A DNA stretch of 64,000 bases from Promethearchaeota archaeon (lineage in GTDB: Archaea > Asgardarchaeota > Lokiarchaeia > Sigyniarchaeales > SOKP01), in NCBI GenBank assembly GCA_019058295.1, contig JAHPZI010000017.1, positions 1 through 64,000 on the forward strand, given 5' to 3'. The notes under the pieces were generated by a model. That model saw only the letters and a list, made by a program, of their open reading frames with translations, did not search any database and was not told the origin of the DNA. The position numbers and the translations under genes are program-made. Positions 28,079 through 37,079 of this stretch are shown one piece after another (positions within the stretch are counted from its first letter, which is position 1; each line of letters begins with the position of its first letter).

Positions 28079-28750
28079 TTATGCGTTTGAATTTTTACTT
28101 TTTCTATAGACTGGACATGATTCAATACAGACATTACACCAAATCTCAGAAAATTCAGAAATTCGTTTTAAATTCTTTTGATTATAACTCAAACATCTGT
28201 CTCTATTGTATTCTCCATCGGAAAAAGCATTTGCAGGACATGCTTCCAAACAAATCTTACAATCAACACAATAAGAACTTTCATTTATAGGATTTCCAGT
28301 TACTAAAGGAGCGTTAGTTGCAAGCGCTCTTAAACGTACTTGTGAACCAAATTCTTCAGTTAATAATAAATTATTTCTTCCAATCGGTCCTATACCAGCT
28401 ATTGCAGCGGCTTCTTTTAAATAAAGACCAGGATTATAGGAGATTACTTCTGACTCAAATCCTTGTTTGGAGAGAAATTCCTTTATCTGATACCCTCGAT
28501 CTTCTAAGATCGAATCTGCATATTGAAAACTTTTACCCGTCCTTGGATTTTGACTATATACATCCAAGAGTTGATCAAAAAGGTGATAACCTATTACGAT
28601 TATCGTTTTGACATCTTTTAAGAAATGTTCAGGTTTATTTCTTTTATTATATCTTTCAAAATACTCAGGATTAGCAAAGCCTATTATATCAATACCGATT
28701 TTTTTGGAAAATTTTACCAATTTATTAGTAAGGTTAATATCTCTTTCCAT
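28079..28750 (-). CDS. QueG-like 4Fe-4S protein (epoxyqueuosine reductase-related)
   Basis: A 223-residue protein with the QueG-type N-terminal domain (GIDIIGFANPEYF, then KTIIVIGYHLFDQ) and a ferredoxin-like end with CVDCKICLEACP and CNVCIESCPVY, enough Cys for two 4Fe-4S clusters. The full-length QueG is larger and carries cobalamin-binding and HEAT-like parts that are missing here. Such short relatives in anaerobes are annotated as reductive dehalogenase-like or iron-sulfur proteins with no proven reaction. Confidence 0.7.
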   Translation of the reverse strand: MERDINLTNKLVKFSKKIGIDIIGFANPEYFERYNKRNKPEHFLKDVKTIIVIGYHLFDQLLDVYSQNPRTGKSFQYADSILEDRGYQIKEFLSKQGFESEVISYNPGLYLKEAAAIAGIGPIGRNNLLLTEEFGSQVRLRALATNAPLVTGNPINESSYCVDCKICLEACPANAFSDGEYNRDRCLSYNQKNLKRISEFSEIWCNVCIESCPVYRKSKNSNA

Positions 28751-28781
28751 ATTTAATACAGAATTTAAAGAATAAAATAAT

Positions 28782-29063
28782 TTACGTTTCTTTCATTTCT
28801 TTATAAATAATACTTTCTGTTTTAATGGTCCCATCAAATTTAACGTGTTTTACGATTACAGATTCTCCTATAATCTGAACGTTTTTATCAATGAAATTAT
28901 GAAGTATTGGATCATTTTGCCATAATAATCCTGTTTTTCTAATTGGTAATTCTTTTTGACCAAATTCATTTGGTTTATATAATTTTAAATAATATTCAGG
29001 TCCTTCAGATAAGGTACCTACTCTTTCTATTTTCATTTTCAATATACCATTAAATTCTTTCAA
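28782..29063 (-). CDS. Small beta-rich protein of unknown function
   Basis: The frame starts at an ATG at 29081, but that ATG overlaps AAGGAGGT, which is a perfect ribosome binding site for a TTG at 29063, so the shorter 93-residue product is more likely. Its strands (VQIIGESVIVKHVKFDG, then TESIIYKEM) suggest a small beta domain. No family recognised. It is transcribed with the QueG-like gene (31 nt apart). Confidence 0.5.
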   Translation of the reverse strand: MKEFNGILKMKIERVGTLSEGPEYYLKLYKPNEFGQKELPIRKTGLLWQNDPILHNFIDKNVQIIGESVIVKHVKFDGTIKTESIIYKEMKET

Positions 29064-29150
29064 ATAAATGACCTCCTTCATTTATTGCGATGTAAAAAAC
29101 ATCGGTTTCTTAATTAAACCTTATTCCTTTATTAAATAGATTTAAAAATA

Positions 29151-30134
29151 TTATAGTAATAATTCAAAAATATCTTTTGGTTTCGGGTGAATCTTACATA
29201 ATTTGGTATATCTTCTTAGAATCCACCAACAACTTACGCAATATGAGGTGCAATAATCACTATTTGCGGCTTGATGGTCCTGCATTCTTTTACGCGCAAT
29301 CTTATCAATAACATCAGTCCGCCCCATCCAACCGATACCGCCACCGCAACACCAATAAGGTATATCTTTGATGTCATAACCTGAATTTCTTAGAACTTCA
29401 TTCACATGATATTCTACATCTTCTCTATCACGATATTTTAAATGACATAAATGTTGGACACTAACCGTTCCTGATTTTTTTTCTGCTGAAGGTTTCAAAT
29501 AATCTGCGATAAAGTTCACTTCAAAGTCATCACCCATCTCTGGCTTTATATAATTACTAAAAAGTACATAACATGCAGGACAAAGACAGATAATTGTCTT
29601 AAAATCTTTTAAAACTTCTTTATTTTCTTTAATACATTGTTCAAATTCATTTTTTAGACCACACGCAAGTAAATGCCATCCACAGCAGATTTCAGTCTCT
29701 AAAATTGTAAAATCAACCTTTTGTTTAAGTAAATATTGAAGGGCATGTTCAGTGTATCTGGGAATTCTAATAGTTGAGAGACACCCCATAAAGAAGAGTG
29801 TATCTGAAGTTTTAGGGATTCCCTCTGGTATTTTAATACGCATCTGATTTGTACGATAGGGTGATCTATACTTCTTATAATTTTCAATAATCTCATCAAG
29901 TCCTTTGAATGTATTCCCATCTTCTAAGAATTTTTGCTTTAGTCTAAATCTATCCCAATCTGTTTCACATTCGCCACATTGAACGCAATTATAAAGTTTA
30001 AAGAAATCTTCTTGGTTAAATTTGATTTTTTCAATATTTTGAACCATCTTTCTTACGTCATCATCTGGAATAAAATTATCTGGATCCACTTCTTCAGTTG
30101 GAAAGTTCTTTCTTCCTTTTATTCTCTCTTTCAT
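29151..30134 (-). CDS. CCG-domain Fe-S protein, heterodisulfide reductase B-like
   Basis: Two copies of the Cys-rich CCG motif occur: EICCGWH with LCPACY, then WCCGGGIG with YCVSCWW. These are as in HdrB/HdrD and succinate or lactate dehydrogenase subunits, where they hold noncubane 4Fe-4S clusters. The N-terminus adds one CVQCGEC triad, only part of a ferredoxin motif. No HdrA or HdrC gene is adjacent, so it may pair with a distant flavoprotein. A disulfide or quinone-type electron acceptor is inferred, not shown. Confidence 0.75.
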   Translation of the reverse strand: MKERIKGRKNFPTEEVDPDNFIPDDDVRKMVQNIEKIKFNQEDFFKLYNCVQCGECETDWDRFRLKQKFLEDGNTFKGLDEIIENYKKYRSPYRTNQMRIKIPEGIPKTSDTLFFMGCLSTIRIPRYTEHALQYLLKQKVDFTILETEICCGWHLLACGLKNEFEQCIKENKEVLKDFKTIICLCPACYVLFSNYIKPEMGDDFEVNFIADYLKPSAEKKSGTVSVQHLCHLKYRDREDVEYHVNEVLRNSGYDIKDIPYWCCGGGIGWMGRTDVIDKIARKRMQDHQAANSDYCTSYCVSCWWILRRYTKLCKIHPKPKDIFELLL

Positions 30135-30292
30135 TTAAAAAACCTAAAATAAAGAAATTGATATTTTCACTTAAATATATGTTCTAATTTTTATAAAAAT
30201 AAAGCTTTTAAGCAATTAAAAAACAATTTATTATTAATTGATTTAAAAAATCAATTTTTCCTATTGAATTATCATATTTAGGTGAACCATCT

Positions 30293-31396
30293 TTGCTGGA
30301 GGATTTACTAATAATTACGGAAGGAGGTCAACTACTATATAGCTGGCATTCTGAAAAAAGAAAAGAAAAAGATGATGATTTAATTAGTGGATTCTTATCT
30401 GCTCTAAATAGTTTCGCCAGTATTGAGAGGGGTGAAGATATAAAATCACTGAAATTAAAAGAGACTAATATCATATTTGAAAAAAATGATAATTATTACA
30501 CAAAATTAACATTTGTAGTAACTACTAAGAACGAGGAATTAATTGAATTATTACATTCAGCAATTCACAATATCATGGATAATTTTATAAAAATGTATGA
30601 GAATGTGCTGGAAAGAGAATTTGATGGAGAGATTACGAGATTTAGAAAGTTTGATGCATATGTTGAAGAAATTATCAACTCTCATGGTTTAGATGTGTTA
30701 GATACATCAATAAAAAAAGTTGAGGAAGGCGGAGCCTTAAAATCTATCATTTTTCTCGAACCAAAAGGAGGTAACATTCTCTATATTCACGCTAAACAGT
30801 ATGTGAATAAAAAAGATATAAGTTTTCTAATTCCTTTAATTGTAAACTCTGCGCAATTATTATATCAAACTAATCTTAACGAGAAAGTAAGATGGATTTT
30901 ATTAAATACAGTTAGAAATGAAAATTTGTTAGTAGAACCTCGAGGGAAAATTTTAATCATCAGACAATATCAATTACCGGAAAATTTCGAAGAGGACTTT
31001 TTAGCATTAGATTTTTTTAAAAGTAAAGATAAATACGTTAAAAAGCCAAATAAATTAGTCAAAGTATTTGAAAATTTGGAATGGAATCCTAAAATAAAAC
31101 AGATCTTTTTGGTTGATTTAATGGGTAAAGTAATATATTCTAAAAGATTTGATCCTTCTTATGATTGTAGTGAATATATTCCCGAAACAATCAGTTTTTT
31201 AATTTCTTCCAAAAAAGCAAGCGAACAAATATATAGTAGAGTATTATTTAATTCCACCATTGGAGGAGAAAAAATAGCGACTATATGTGTAAATTTTAAT
31301 AATTTTGCTTTAACTATGATTGGAAATATAAAAGATCTAAGCGATTTTACAGTGATTCAAACTTTATGTTTAAATATATATAGGCAACTTAAGTAA
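30293..31396 (+). CDS. Protein with two longin/roadblock-like domains
   Basis: The N-terminal about 110 residues (LLIITEGGQLLYSWHSE, a long DDLISGFLSALNSFASIERGED helix, then three strands and a C-terminal helix) and the last about 105 (IFLVDLMGKVIYSKRFDP, strands, helix) each look like a longin or roadblock fold. About 140 residues of alpha/beta join them. The first domain shares the DLISGFL.A...F core with the protein at 9266. The TTG start at 30293 is preceded by GGTGA at the right spacing. Asgard archaea carry many such GTPase-partner domains; that role is inferred. Confidence 0.6.
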   Translation: MLEDLLIITEGGQLLYSWHSEKRKEKDDDLISGFLSALNSFASIERGEDIKSLKLKETNIIFEKNDNYYTKLTFVVTTKNEELIELLHSAIHNIMDNFIKMYENVLEREFDGEITRFRKFDAYVEEIINSHGLDVLDTSIKKVEEGGALKSIIFLEPKGGNILYIHAKQYVNKKDISFLIPLIVNSAQLLYQTNLNEKVRWILLNTVRNENLLVEPRGKILIIRQYQLPENFEEDFLALDFFKSKDKYVKKPNKLVKVFENLEWNPKIKQIFLVDLMGKVIYSKRFDPSYDCSEYIPETISFLISSKKASEQIYSRVLFNSTIGGEKIATICVNFNNFALTMIGNIKDLSDFTVIQTLCLNIYRQLK

Positions 31397-31514
31397 TATA
31401 TAATATTCCCAAATTCCTCTTTTAATTTATAAATATAACATTAATATTTTATGAGATTATATTTATAAGAAATAGCTTTCCATTATATAATAATTATAAA
31501 AGTGATAATTTAAT

Positions 31515-32588
31515 ATGCTGTTTTTAGAAGTCCCTCCTGAAATGATATTTTTAAATCATTTGATGTTATATTTGTCCACTATTGGTTTTGGACTAGCTAT
31601 AACAAATGCTCTAATAATGATATCCCAAATAAAAGATTTAAACGAATTAACCATTTTAGAAAAGAAAGCACATAAAACAAATGGCTGGTTTGCTGTTGGA
31701 ATTTTTTATATACTGTCTGCGTTATGCATTTATTTTGCAGTTTTGCCAAGATTAAATTCAGAAAGGTCCGGGGAATTTTTTATCCCGACTATCTATTGGC
31801 ATACATTTATTGGAGGTATTATAGCATTTACATTACTTACTATAAAATTTTATATCGCTAGATATAAAAAAGATTTTATCTATGAACATGGAAAAATCGT
31901 AGGTCCAATGGGATTCGATGCCTGGGCTATAGCTTATTTCACCTCTAATATTGATTTTTATTTTTATGTAAATCCTACTGCTCATCTCCCGACTCCATTC
32001 TTAATGCCTAATTATTTGGTCTCCTTAATGATTTCAATTTTTATAGGAGTGTGTTTGTTTGCTTCAATAAAAGCCATAAAATTTAAAACATATGGAACAG
32101 CAGAAAAAGGACAAAGCTTACATGGCGTTGCGATGATTTTGCATGGAATTACTTTTGGATATGAAGGAAGCGCTAAGGAATTAGTTGGAACTCCTGTATT
32201 ATATAAATATGTTTTTCCTAAAACTTATGAATTTTTAGAAAGATATGCTAATAGAATCGGATTTGATCTGGATGAGTTGAAAAAAGTTAATTTAAATGAA
32301 GCAATGGAAATAGCGATGAAAAAATTTGCTGAAATTGGGATGGCAGAGAAAATTAAAATAGAATGGATCTCAGATAAAGAATTTACCGTAGAATCAATAA
32401 ATTGTTCAACATCAGTTGTCCGTTCATTTATGGAACCAGATGAATTAACTAATTCGATTTGTCCTTGGGGAATATTAGCGGCAACAATCGCAAACGCGAT
32501 AACAGGAAAACATATTGAAATCGCTCCAAGTGAATTTAATAAAATAGGTGCAAAAAGCACTTTAAAAATAGTAGAAAAAGAAGAATAA
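31515..32588 (+). CDS. Membrane protein with C-terminal cytosolic sensor-like domain
   Basis: Four or five membrane segments fill residues about 10-195. A soluble domain of about 160 residues follows (VAMILHGITFGYEG, then MEIAMKKFAEIG and a NSICPWGILAATIANAITG end). The C-P-W-G plus IGAKSTLKIV ending recalls small-molecule-binding V4R-type domains, but the match is only by pattern. A membrane-bound sensor or receptor is one idea. GTGAT lies 10 nt before the ATG. It follows the double-longin gene on the same strand. Confidence 0.5.
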   Translation: MLFLEVPPEMIFLNHLMLYLSTIGFGLAITNALIMISQIKDLNELTILEKKAHKTNGWFAVGIFYILSALCIYFAVLPRLNSERSGEFFIPTIYWHTFIGGIIAFTLLTIKFYIARYKKDFIYEHGKIVGPMGFDAWAIAYFTSNIDFYFYVNPTAHLPTPFLMPNYLVSLMISIFIGVCLFASIKAIKFKTYGTAEKGQSLHGVAMILHGITFGYEGSAKELVGTPVLYKYVFPKTYEFLERYANRIGFDLDELKKVNLNEAMEIAMKKFAEIGMAEKIKIEWISDKEFTVESINCSTSVVRSFMEPDELTNSICPWGILAATIANAITGKHIEIAPSEFNKIGAKSTLKIVEKEE

Positions 32589-32633
32589 ATCCTTTTACTC
32601 CTTTTTTAGTTTTAAATTATCTCTTTGAAGTCC

Positions 32634-32750
32634 TACTTCTTTAGAACCGGGAAGTGCAGTACCACAATGATCTCTTTTGGCTTCATTAGCTTTAAAAGCA
32701 TTATCAAGCTCTTTTTCTAGTTCCTCATCTGTTATTTCTTTATCAGTCAT
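32634..32750 (-). CDS. Possible 38-residue peptide
   Basis: An ATG at 32750 opens 38 codons rich in Glu/Lys/Asp (DEELEKELDNAF), with HCGTALPGSKK at the end before TAG. It has no clear ribosome binding site. It is placed between convergent genes, so it may be noise. Reported because it fills an otherwise empty gap. Confidence 0.25.
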
Positions 32751-32798
32751 AATTAACAATGAGAATGTAAAGTATTAAAAAATTAAGATTATAAAATA

Positions 32799-33170
32799 TT
32801 AGTCTTTTTGTTGACTAAAATAATCTAATACTCCCTTATCCTTATCTTCGGGTCTTCTCTCAGGAACTAAGACATACATTACCCCACTGTCATAAAAATT
32901 TGGATGCAAATACAAGTTACAATAACAAGCTTTAAACTCTTTTACATCAAGCGGAGCATAGTCACAGGGACATATTAAATCTCTATCAAGGTCTCTGTTT
33001 CCTGACGCAAGACGACAAGGACAAGATTGATAACCATACTCTTTTTTATTAGATACTAATCCATCAATTAAATCATTGAATATTTCCTCGTCCTTATTCA
33101 AAATCCAGTTATTTTTTTCACAAACCATCTTACAATATTCAATCATCCCTTCTTTTGTTTCCATATTCAT
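32799..33170 (-). CDS. Ferredoxin:thioredoxin reductase catalytic subunit
   Basis: The Cys pattern CPCR...CPC...CYC..Y (about residues 48-78) is that of the catalytic chain, which holds a 4Fe-4S cluster beside a redox disulfide. The flanking YGYQSCPCRLASGN and DLICPCDYAPLD wording also fits. It passes electrons one at a time from reduced ferredoxin to a thioredoxin-type protein. A glutaredoxin is encoded immediately upstream (2 nt), probably its partner. It has no separate variable chain, as is usual in archaea. Confidence 0.88.
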   Translation of the reverse strand: MNMETKEGMIEYCKMVCEKNNWILNKDEEIFNDLIDGLVSNKKEYGYQSCPCRLASGNRDLDRDLICPCDYAPLDVKEFKACYCNLYLHPNFYDSGVMYVLVPERRPEDKDKGVLDYFSQQKD

Positions 33171-33171
33171 T

Positions 33172-33489
33172 TTAATCAGCTCCAGATTTTAGCATTTTAT
33201 CATATTTTTCCGGATTATATCCCACTATAGCCTTACCATCACAAATGAGAAATGGATAGGATATTCTTTCCTTATATTTTGCCTTAAGAAAATCTAAAAT
33301 TTTCCTCTTATGAGCATATTGAATCTTATCCACATCAATATAACTATATTCTATATCTTTTGAATCTAGGTAACGCTTACACCTTTTACACCATTGACAA
33401 GTTGACAACGTGAAAATTTGGATATCTTGTGACTTATTCGCGCCTTCTACTTTCGTATTTAAGCTTGCAATTAATTCTTCATCCGACAT
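33172..33489 (-). CDS. Glutaredoxin-like protein
   Basis: A single thioredoxin fold of about 105 residues: IQIFTLSTCQWCKRCKRYLDSKDIEYSYIDVD carries the CQWC active site (near residue 30), and RISYPFLICDG gives the cis-Pro strand. Directly coupled to the ferredoxin:thioredoxin reductase gene, so it is the likely electron acceptor. An extra Cys follows the active site (CxxC..C). Confidence 0.8.
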   Translation of the reverse strand: MSDEELIASLNTKVEGANKSQDIQIFTLSTCQWCKRCKRYLDSKDIEYSYIDVDKIQYAHKRKILDFLKAKYKERISYPFLICDGKAIVGYNPEKYDKMLKSGAD

Positions 33490-33577
33490 CTGCTTTTATC
33501 CTTTTTTTTGAGATTTCTTAATTTTAATTAATACAATTATTTATTATTCTTTATATTTTTGAGATTTTCCTTCTATT

Positions 33578-34051
33578 TCATTCTGATTTTTCATTAATGC
33601 TTTCATAATTTTTTTTTAGGTTATCACGCCAGTTAACATCTATACATTCAAAAGCTTGCTCAGTTAATTCTCTTATATCAGCATGACAAGAGTTAAGTAA
33701 AATGCCTAAATGCTCTAGCGCTCTTTTATCACCAATTTTCATCAAACTTTCAATGATAATAAATAATCTATTTTTATTTTGCTTTTTTTCTGGGAGTTCT
33801 AATTCTTGCTTTAAAAATTCAATGATTGACATTGTAGCTTTTGGATGACTTATCTTACCCATCGCTTCAATAATTCGATTAATGACAACAGTATCTTTTT
33901 CAGAGTTAAGTGCTTTTATTAATAAGTTAGTAGCTCGAGCATCTTTTAAATTTCCAAGTTTACTTGCCGCTGCTGCTCTTTGCTCCCATGATTCACCGTG
34001 AAATAAATTCTTTATTGCTTTATTGAAATGTTCATTTTGATTTTCGGACAT
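33578..34051 (-). CDS. HEAT-repeat (PBS lyase-type) protein
   Basis: About 157 residues of repeated helical pairs with the W/RAAAASKLGNLKDARATNLLIKAL pattern, followed by VVINRIIEAMGKI and KIGDKRALEHLGILL. These are the short HEAT repeats that build protein-protein interaction surfaces. No catalytic part. Start at ATG 34051; a TTG three codons earlier is possible. Partner unknown. Confidence 0.75.
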   Translation of the reverse strand: MSENQNEHFNKAIKNLFHGESWEQRAAAASKLGNLKDARATNLLIKALNSEKDTVVINRIIEAMGKISHPKATMSIIEFLKQELELPEKKQNKNRLFIIIESLMKIGDKRALEHLGILLNSCHADIRELTEQAFECIDVNWRDNLKKNYESINEKSE

Positions 34052-34275
34052 ATCAATCAATAGAAGAGGTCTAAGAAATTATAATTTGTTGGTTATATTT
34101 TATAGATTTTATCTAGGAAATAAAAGCATTTTGAAAGGATATCGACATTATTTTTAATATTTTAGTTAGTATAACATTAATAATTTTAAGGAATAAATTT
34201 AAGTTAATTAACTAAAGATTTGGTAAAATAAATTAAAAATATACAATAAAAAGATTTAGATTTGATACTGATATA

Positions 34276-35322
34276 ATGCCAGATAATTTACCTGAATTCC
34301 CCCTAACTAAACTGCTTTGTATTTCCTATTTTGATGAGATTATTGGCCCAAATTTATTTTATTGTAATGAAGTGTTGACTGAAGCTGTTGATTTTCCAGA
34401 TCTTGGAAAGGTTTTAGAATTCCAAAGTGAGATTGGAACATTTATTTTTGCTTTTCGAAAGTATCAAACTTTAAACCATATCTTCTATATTGATTCCAAA
34501 TTTGCTCGAGGAGGGCAATTTGTGCTCATGATTTCATATATCTTTAGAGCGGCCTATTTTAAAAACGAAATCGTTGATGTTTTTAAATATTTGGAAAGTA
34601 AAAAATCTGTACTTGAAGAGTATGCTTCAGAATTAAAAAAATTAAGAGAATTACCGTCGCTTTTAAAAAAGATCAAGGGAAAAACATCAATAGGAAATCC
34701 TTTAGAACTAAGCTCTAATGATTTTAGAAAGGAATTTCTTCAATTATTTAAAAAATATTTTAATAAATTATCACCAACCTTTCAAATTCAAATCCCACAT
34801 TCTTCAAAAAAGATTTTCATATTTGGAAAAAGATATGCTGGAAAGACTACATTTCTCAAAAATATTGAGGCAATTCAGTTTTATAATCAAACCAATCCTG
34901 ATTTGCCAACACTAATTTATGAATTAGTGATAGATAATATTGAAATCATGACGTACGATAGTATAGAAAGAGATTTTGAATGTGAAACATGTTTAAATTT
35001 TGGAGATTGTTTACATCAAGCTCAGGCTTTTATCCTAATGATTAATATAGCAGAAAAAAATTCTATTGCCGAATTAAAAGAAATGTTCCAAAAAATTGTT
35101 AATAGATGCGAAGAAATAGGGAATGTTAAAACACCCATTTTGATTATTGGAAACAAAATTAACAATAAAGAAGTTATAAATTCAGAAGATATTAATACAA
35201 CTTTCAATCTGAAAGAATTACAGGATTGTGGAATGAAACTTAAATATTTTCCAATAAATATTGCAAAAGAAAAAAAAAAAATTATAAAAGCTTTACGCTG
35301 GTTAATCCACCATATGATTTAA
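34276..35322 (+). CDS. Longin/DENN-like domain fused to divergent small GTPase
   Basis: Residues about 1-120 look like a longin/uDENN-type module: LLCISYFDEIIGPNLFYC at the start is the FD-x-x-x-GP pattern, and a long helix follows. After a Lys-rich linker, residues about 175-348 carry a GTPase fold with a P-loop IFGKRYAGKTTFLKN (GxxxxGKT) and a G4-like GNKINNKE. The G3 region reads MTYDSIERD, lacking the usual DxxG, so hydrolysis or switch behaviour may differ. Longin folds act in GTPase exchange or sensing in eukaryotic trafficking. The fusion itself is what the sequence shows; function is inferred. Confidence 0.7.
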   Translation: MPDNLPEFPLTKLLCISYFDEIIGPNLFYCNEVLTEAVDFPDLGKVLEFQSEIGTFIFAFRKYQTLNHIFYIDSKFARGGQFVLMISYIFRAAYFKNEIVDVFKYLESKKSVLEEYASELKKLRELPSLLKKIKGKTSIGNPLELSSNDFRKEFLQLFKKYFNKLSPTFQIQIPHSSKKIFIFGKRYAGKTTFLKNIEAIQFYNQTNPDLPTLIYELVIDNIEIMTYDSIERDFECETCLNFGDCLHQAQAFILMINIAEKNSIAELKEMFQKIVNRCEEIGNVKTPILIIGNKINNKEVINSEDINTTFNLKELQDCGMKLKYFPINIAKEKKKIIKALRWLIHHMI

Positions 35323-35422
35323 GATTTGGAGTGCATAATTTTTGAAATATTATTTAATGCTCTTATTTAAATTATAATATATTAGATCAAACTTATTTAT
35401 TACATTTTAATTTATATTTAAT

Positions 35423-35734
35423 ATGTCAGATATTCAATTACCTATTGTGATTACTAAAGAAGGATGCCCACATTGCCATGAATTTAAGGATTGGATGAAG
35501 GAAAACGAGCTTCCTTATGTCGAGAAAGACATTGACGATGAGGAATTTGTACAACAATTATTACAGGACTCTAATTTTGTAGGAATGTTTTGTGATAAAG
35601 AAGGATGTGTTGTGAATACACCAGTTATAATGTGGAAAGGAAAATATTGGTTTAAAGAATTATGGGGTATTTCTGGCCTACGGAAGAAAGAAGCTCAAAA
35701 GATATTTAAAGATTTATTCAAAGTGAAGGCATAA
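35423..35734 (+). CDS. Glutaredoxin-like protein with second Cys pair
   Basis: The 103 residues begin VITKEGCPHCHEFKDWM (CPHC active site) and continue with the usual VEKDIDDEE and a VNTPVIMWKGK cis-Pro strand. A further FCDKEGCVV adds two Cys near residue 65, not part of the standard fold. It stands alone on the plus strand; a metal- or redox-linked variant is possible. Confidence 0.75.
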   Translation: MSDIQLPIVITKEGCPHCHEFKDWMKENELPYVEKDIDDEEFVQQLLQDSNFVGMFCDKEGCVVNTPVIMWKGKYWFKELWGISGLRKKEAQKIFKDLFKVKA

Positions 35735-35742
35735 TTATCTTC

Positions 35743-35750
35743 TTTTTTTT
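35743..35750 (+). terminator. T-run after glutaredoxin-like gene
   Basis: A run of eight T follows the stop codon by eight bases, in the short gap before a convergent gene. Oligo-T stretches terminate archaeal transcription, so this is a plausible terminator. Confidence 0.5.
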
Positions 35751-35752
35751 AT

Positions 35753-36352
35753 TTATTCTTTAAATTCCGCTAACCTTTTAATAACTTTTCTAATGCTTTT
35801 CAAACCCTCCTCGTCCTGTTCTACGCCTTTTTTACCTAGGTCCTTGGTCCATAATGAGGCACCTAAATTAGCTCCAAATGCTCCTCCTGAAACGCAAATC
35901 ACATGATTTTGTTGATAAAAATCTAAAATTGATCTTATTGCGATTTCTTGTCCACCACTTCGATCCCCACCAACTGCTAAAGCTACTCCAATTTTGTTTT
36001 TGAATACATTTGGATTTTTGGCAATTAACGCACGACAGCGATCCATGATCGTTTTTAGTTGCCCCGATAAATTCCCTTGAAAAACAGGAGTTCCTAATAA
36101 GAGAAATTTTGCTATTTCTAACTTAGGGTAGAGTTCCGCTAAATTATCAACATGCATACATCCTTTTTTCTCACGAATGCAATAATCGCAATGGACGCAG
36201 AATTTTATGGTCTTTCCTCTAACTGTCCAAAATTCAGTTTCAAATCCAAATTTCTTTGCGGCATAATCCAATGCATATTCAACAGCAAACTCAGTCCCTT
36301 GATTTCGCGGACTTCCACATATACCTAATAGTAGGTTTTTATTTTGAGCCAT
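35753..36352 (-). CDS. Iron-sulfur flavoprotein (NADPH-dependent FMN reductase-like)
   Basis: The flavodoxin-like fold starts GICGSPRNQGTEFAVEYAL (FMN phosphate loop). FCVHCDYCIREKKGC then supplies the compact Cys motif of archaeal iron-sulfur flavoproteins, and GTPVFQGNLSGQLK the second FMN loop. At about 199 residues it matches that family. Relatives reduce oxygen species or pass electrons from ferredoxin. It is near redox and glutaredoxin genes but in its own transcript. Confidence 0.8.
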   Translation of the reverse strand: MAQNKNLLLGICGSPRNQGTEFAVEYALDYAAKKFGFETEFWTVRGKTIKFCVHCDYCIREKKGCMHVDNLAELYPKLEIAKFLLLGTPVFQGNLSGQLKTIMDRCRALIAKNPNVFKNKIGVALAVGGDRSGGQEIAIRSILDFYQQNHVICVSGGAFGANLGASLWTKDLGKKGVEQDEEGLKSIRKVIKRLAEFKE

Positions 36353-36425
36353 AATATTACTTAATAGTATTATTTTATAAAATTATCCCTAAAAATTTTA
36401 AACGATTAATCTCTATTAAGTAGCA

Positions 36426-37079
36426 ATGGTTTCAGAAAAATCAAGCTTAGCCCGTGTTAAAGTAAAGTTCCCAGATCAGATTTGGATAAGTGAAATCTTT
36501 AAAAAATTCAATGATATTCAAATGGAAATCATTAATTTCCTTCCATATGATCTTGAAAAATCTATTGGAAACGCAATAATCGAGATTATGCATTATCAAA
36601 TTAAATCTATTGTAGAAGTAATCAAGAACCATCCCTCAGTGTTTGAGTTTAGTATATTAGAACAGGAAGAGAACAAAATTAGGTTTAATGTTAAAACAAA
36701 AGATCCTTATTTGTTGTATGGAGTAATAAAATATGGAGTTTTAGTAAATTTCCCGGTTAAGGTCAAGGAGGGTTATGCTTATTGGAGGCTAATTTCAACG
36801 AGGAAAAGAATCGATGATTTATTAACTCTTTTTGAAAATAAAGGAATTGATTTTGAATTATTAAGAATTGGTAATTCTCCTTATGAAATTGATGATCATA
36901 GTTCTAAATTAAGTTTTGAGGAAGATAAAATTTTAGAAAAAGCAATTAGTTCAGGATTTTTTGAAGTTCCTCGAAAAATCTCCTTAGAAGAATTAGCTAA
37001 TGAATTGGGAAAATCTAAATCTGCTTTATCAGTTATGCTGAGAAAAATTATTAAAAAAAAGGTTGTCTTAAAAATTTAA
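36426..37079 (+). CDS. Bat-type HTH (HTH_10) transcription regulator
   Basis: The last about 50 residues, AISSGFFEVPRKISLEELANELGKSKSALSVMLRK, form the HTH_10 helix-turn-helix typical of archaeal bacterio-opsin-activator-like regulators. The N-terminal about 160 residues are a mixed alpha/beta sensing domain with no clear ligand motif. The gene is convergent with the ferredoxin-type gene and overlaps it by 4 nt, so it could regulate its neighbours, including the GAACATGTTC sites. That is inference. Confidence 0.75.
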   Translation: MVSEKSSLARVKVKFPDQIWISEIFKKFNDIQMEIINFLPYDLEKSIGNAIIEIMHYQIKSIVEVIKNHPSVFEFSILEQEENKIRFNVKTKDPYLLYGVIKYGVLVNFPVKVKEGYAYWRLISTRKRIDDLLTLFENKGIDFELLRIGNSPYEIDDHSSKLSFEEDKILEKAISSGFFEVPRKISLEELANELGKSKSALSVMLRKIIKKKVVLKI

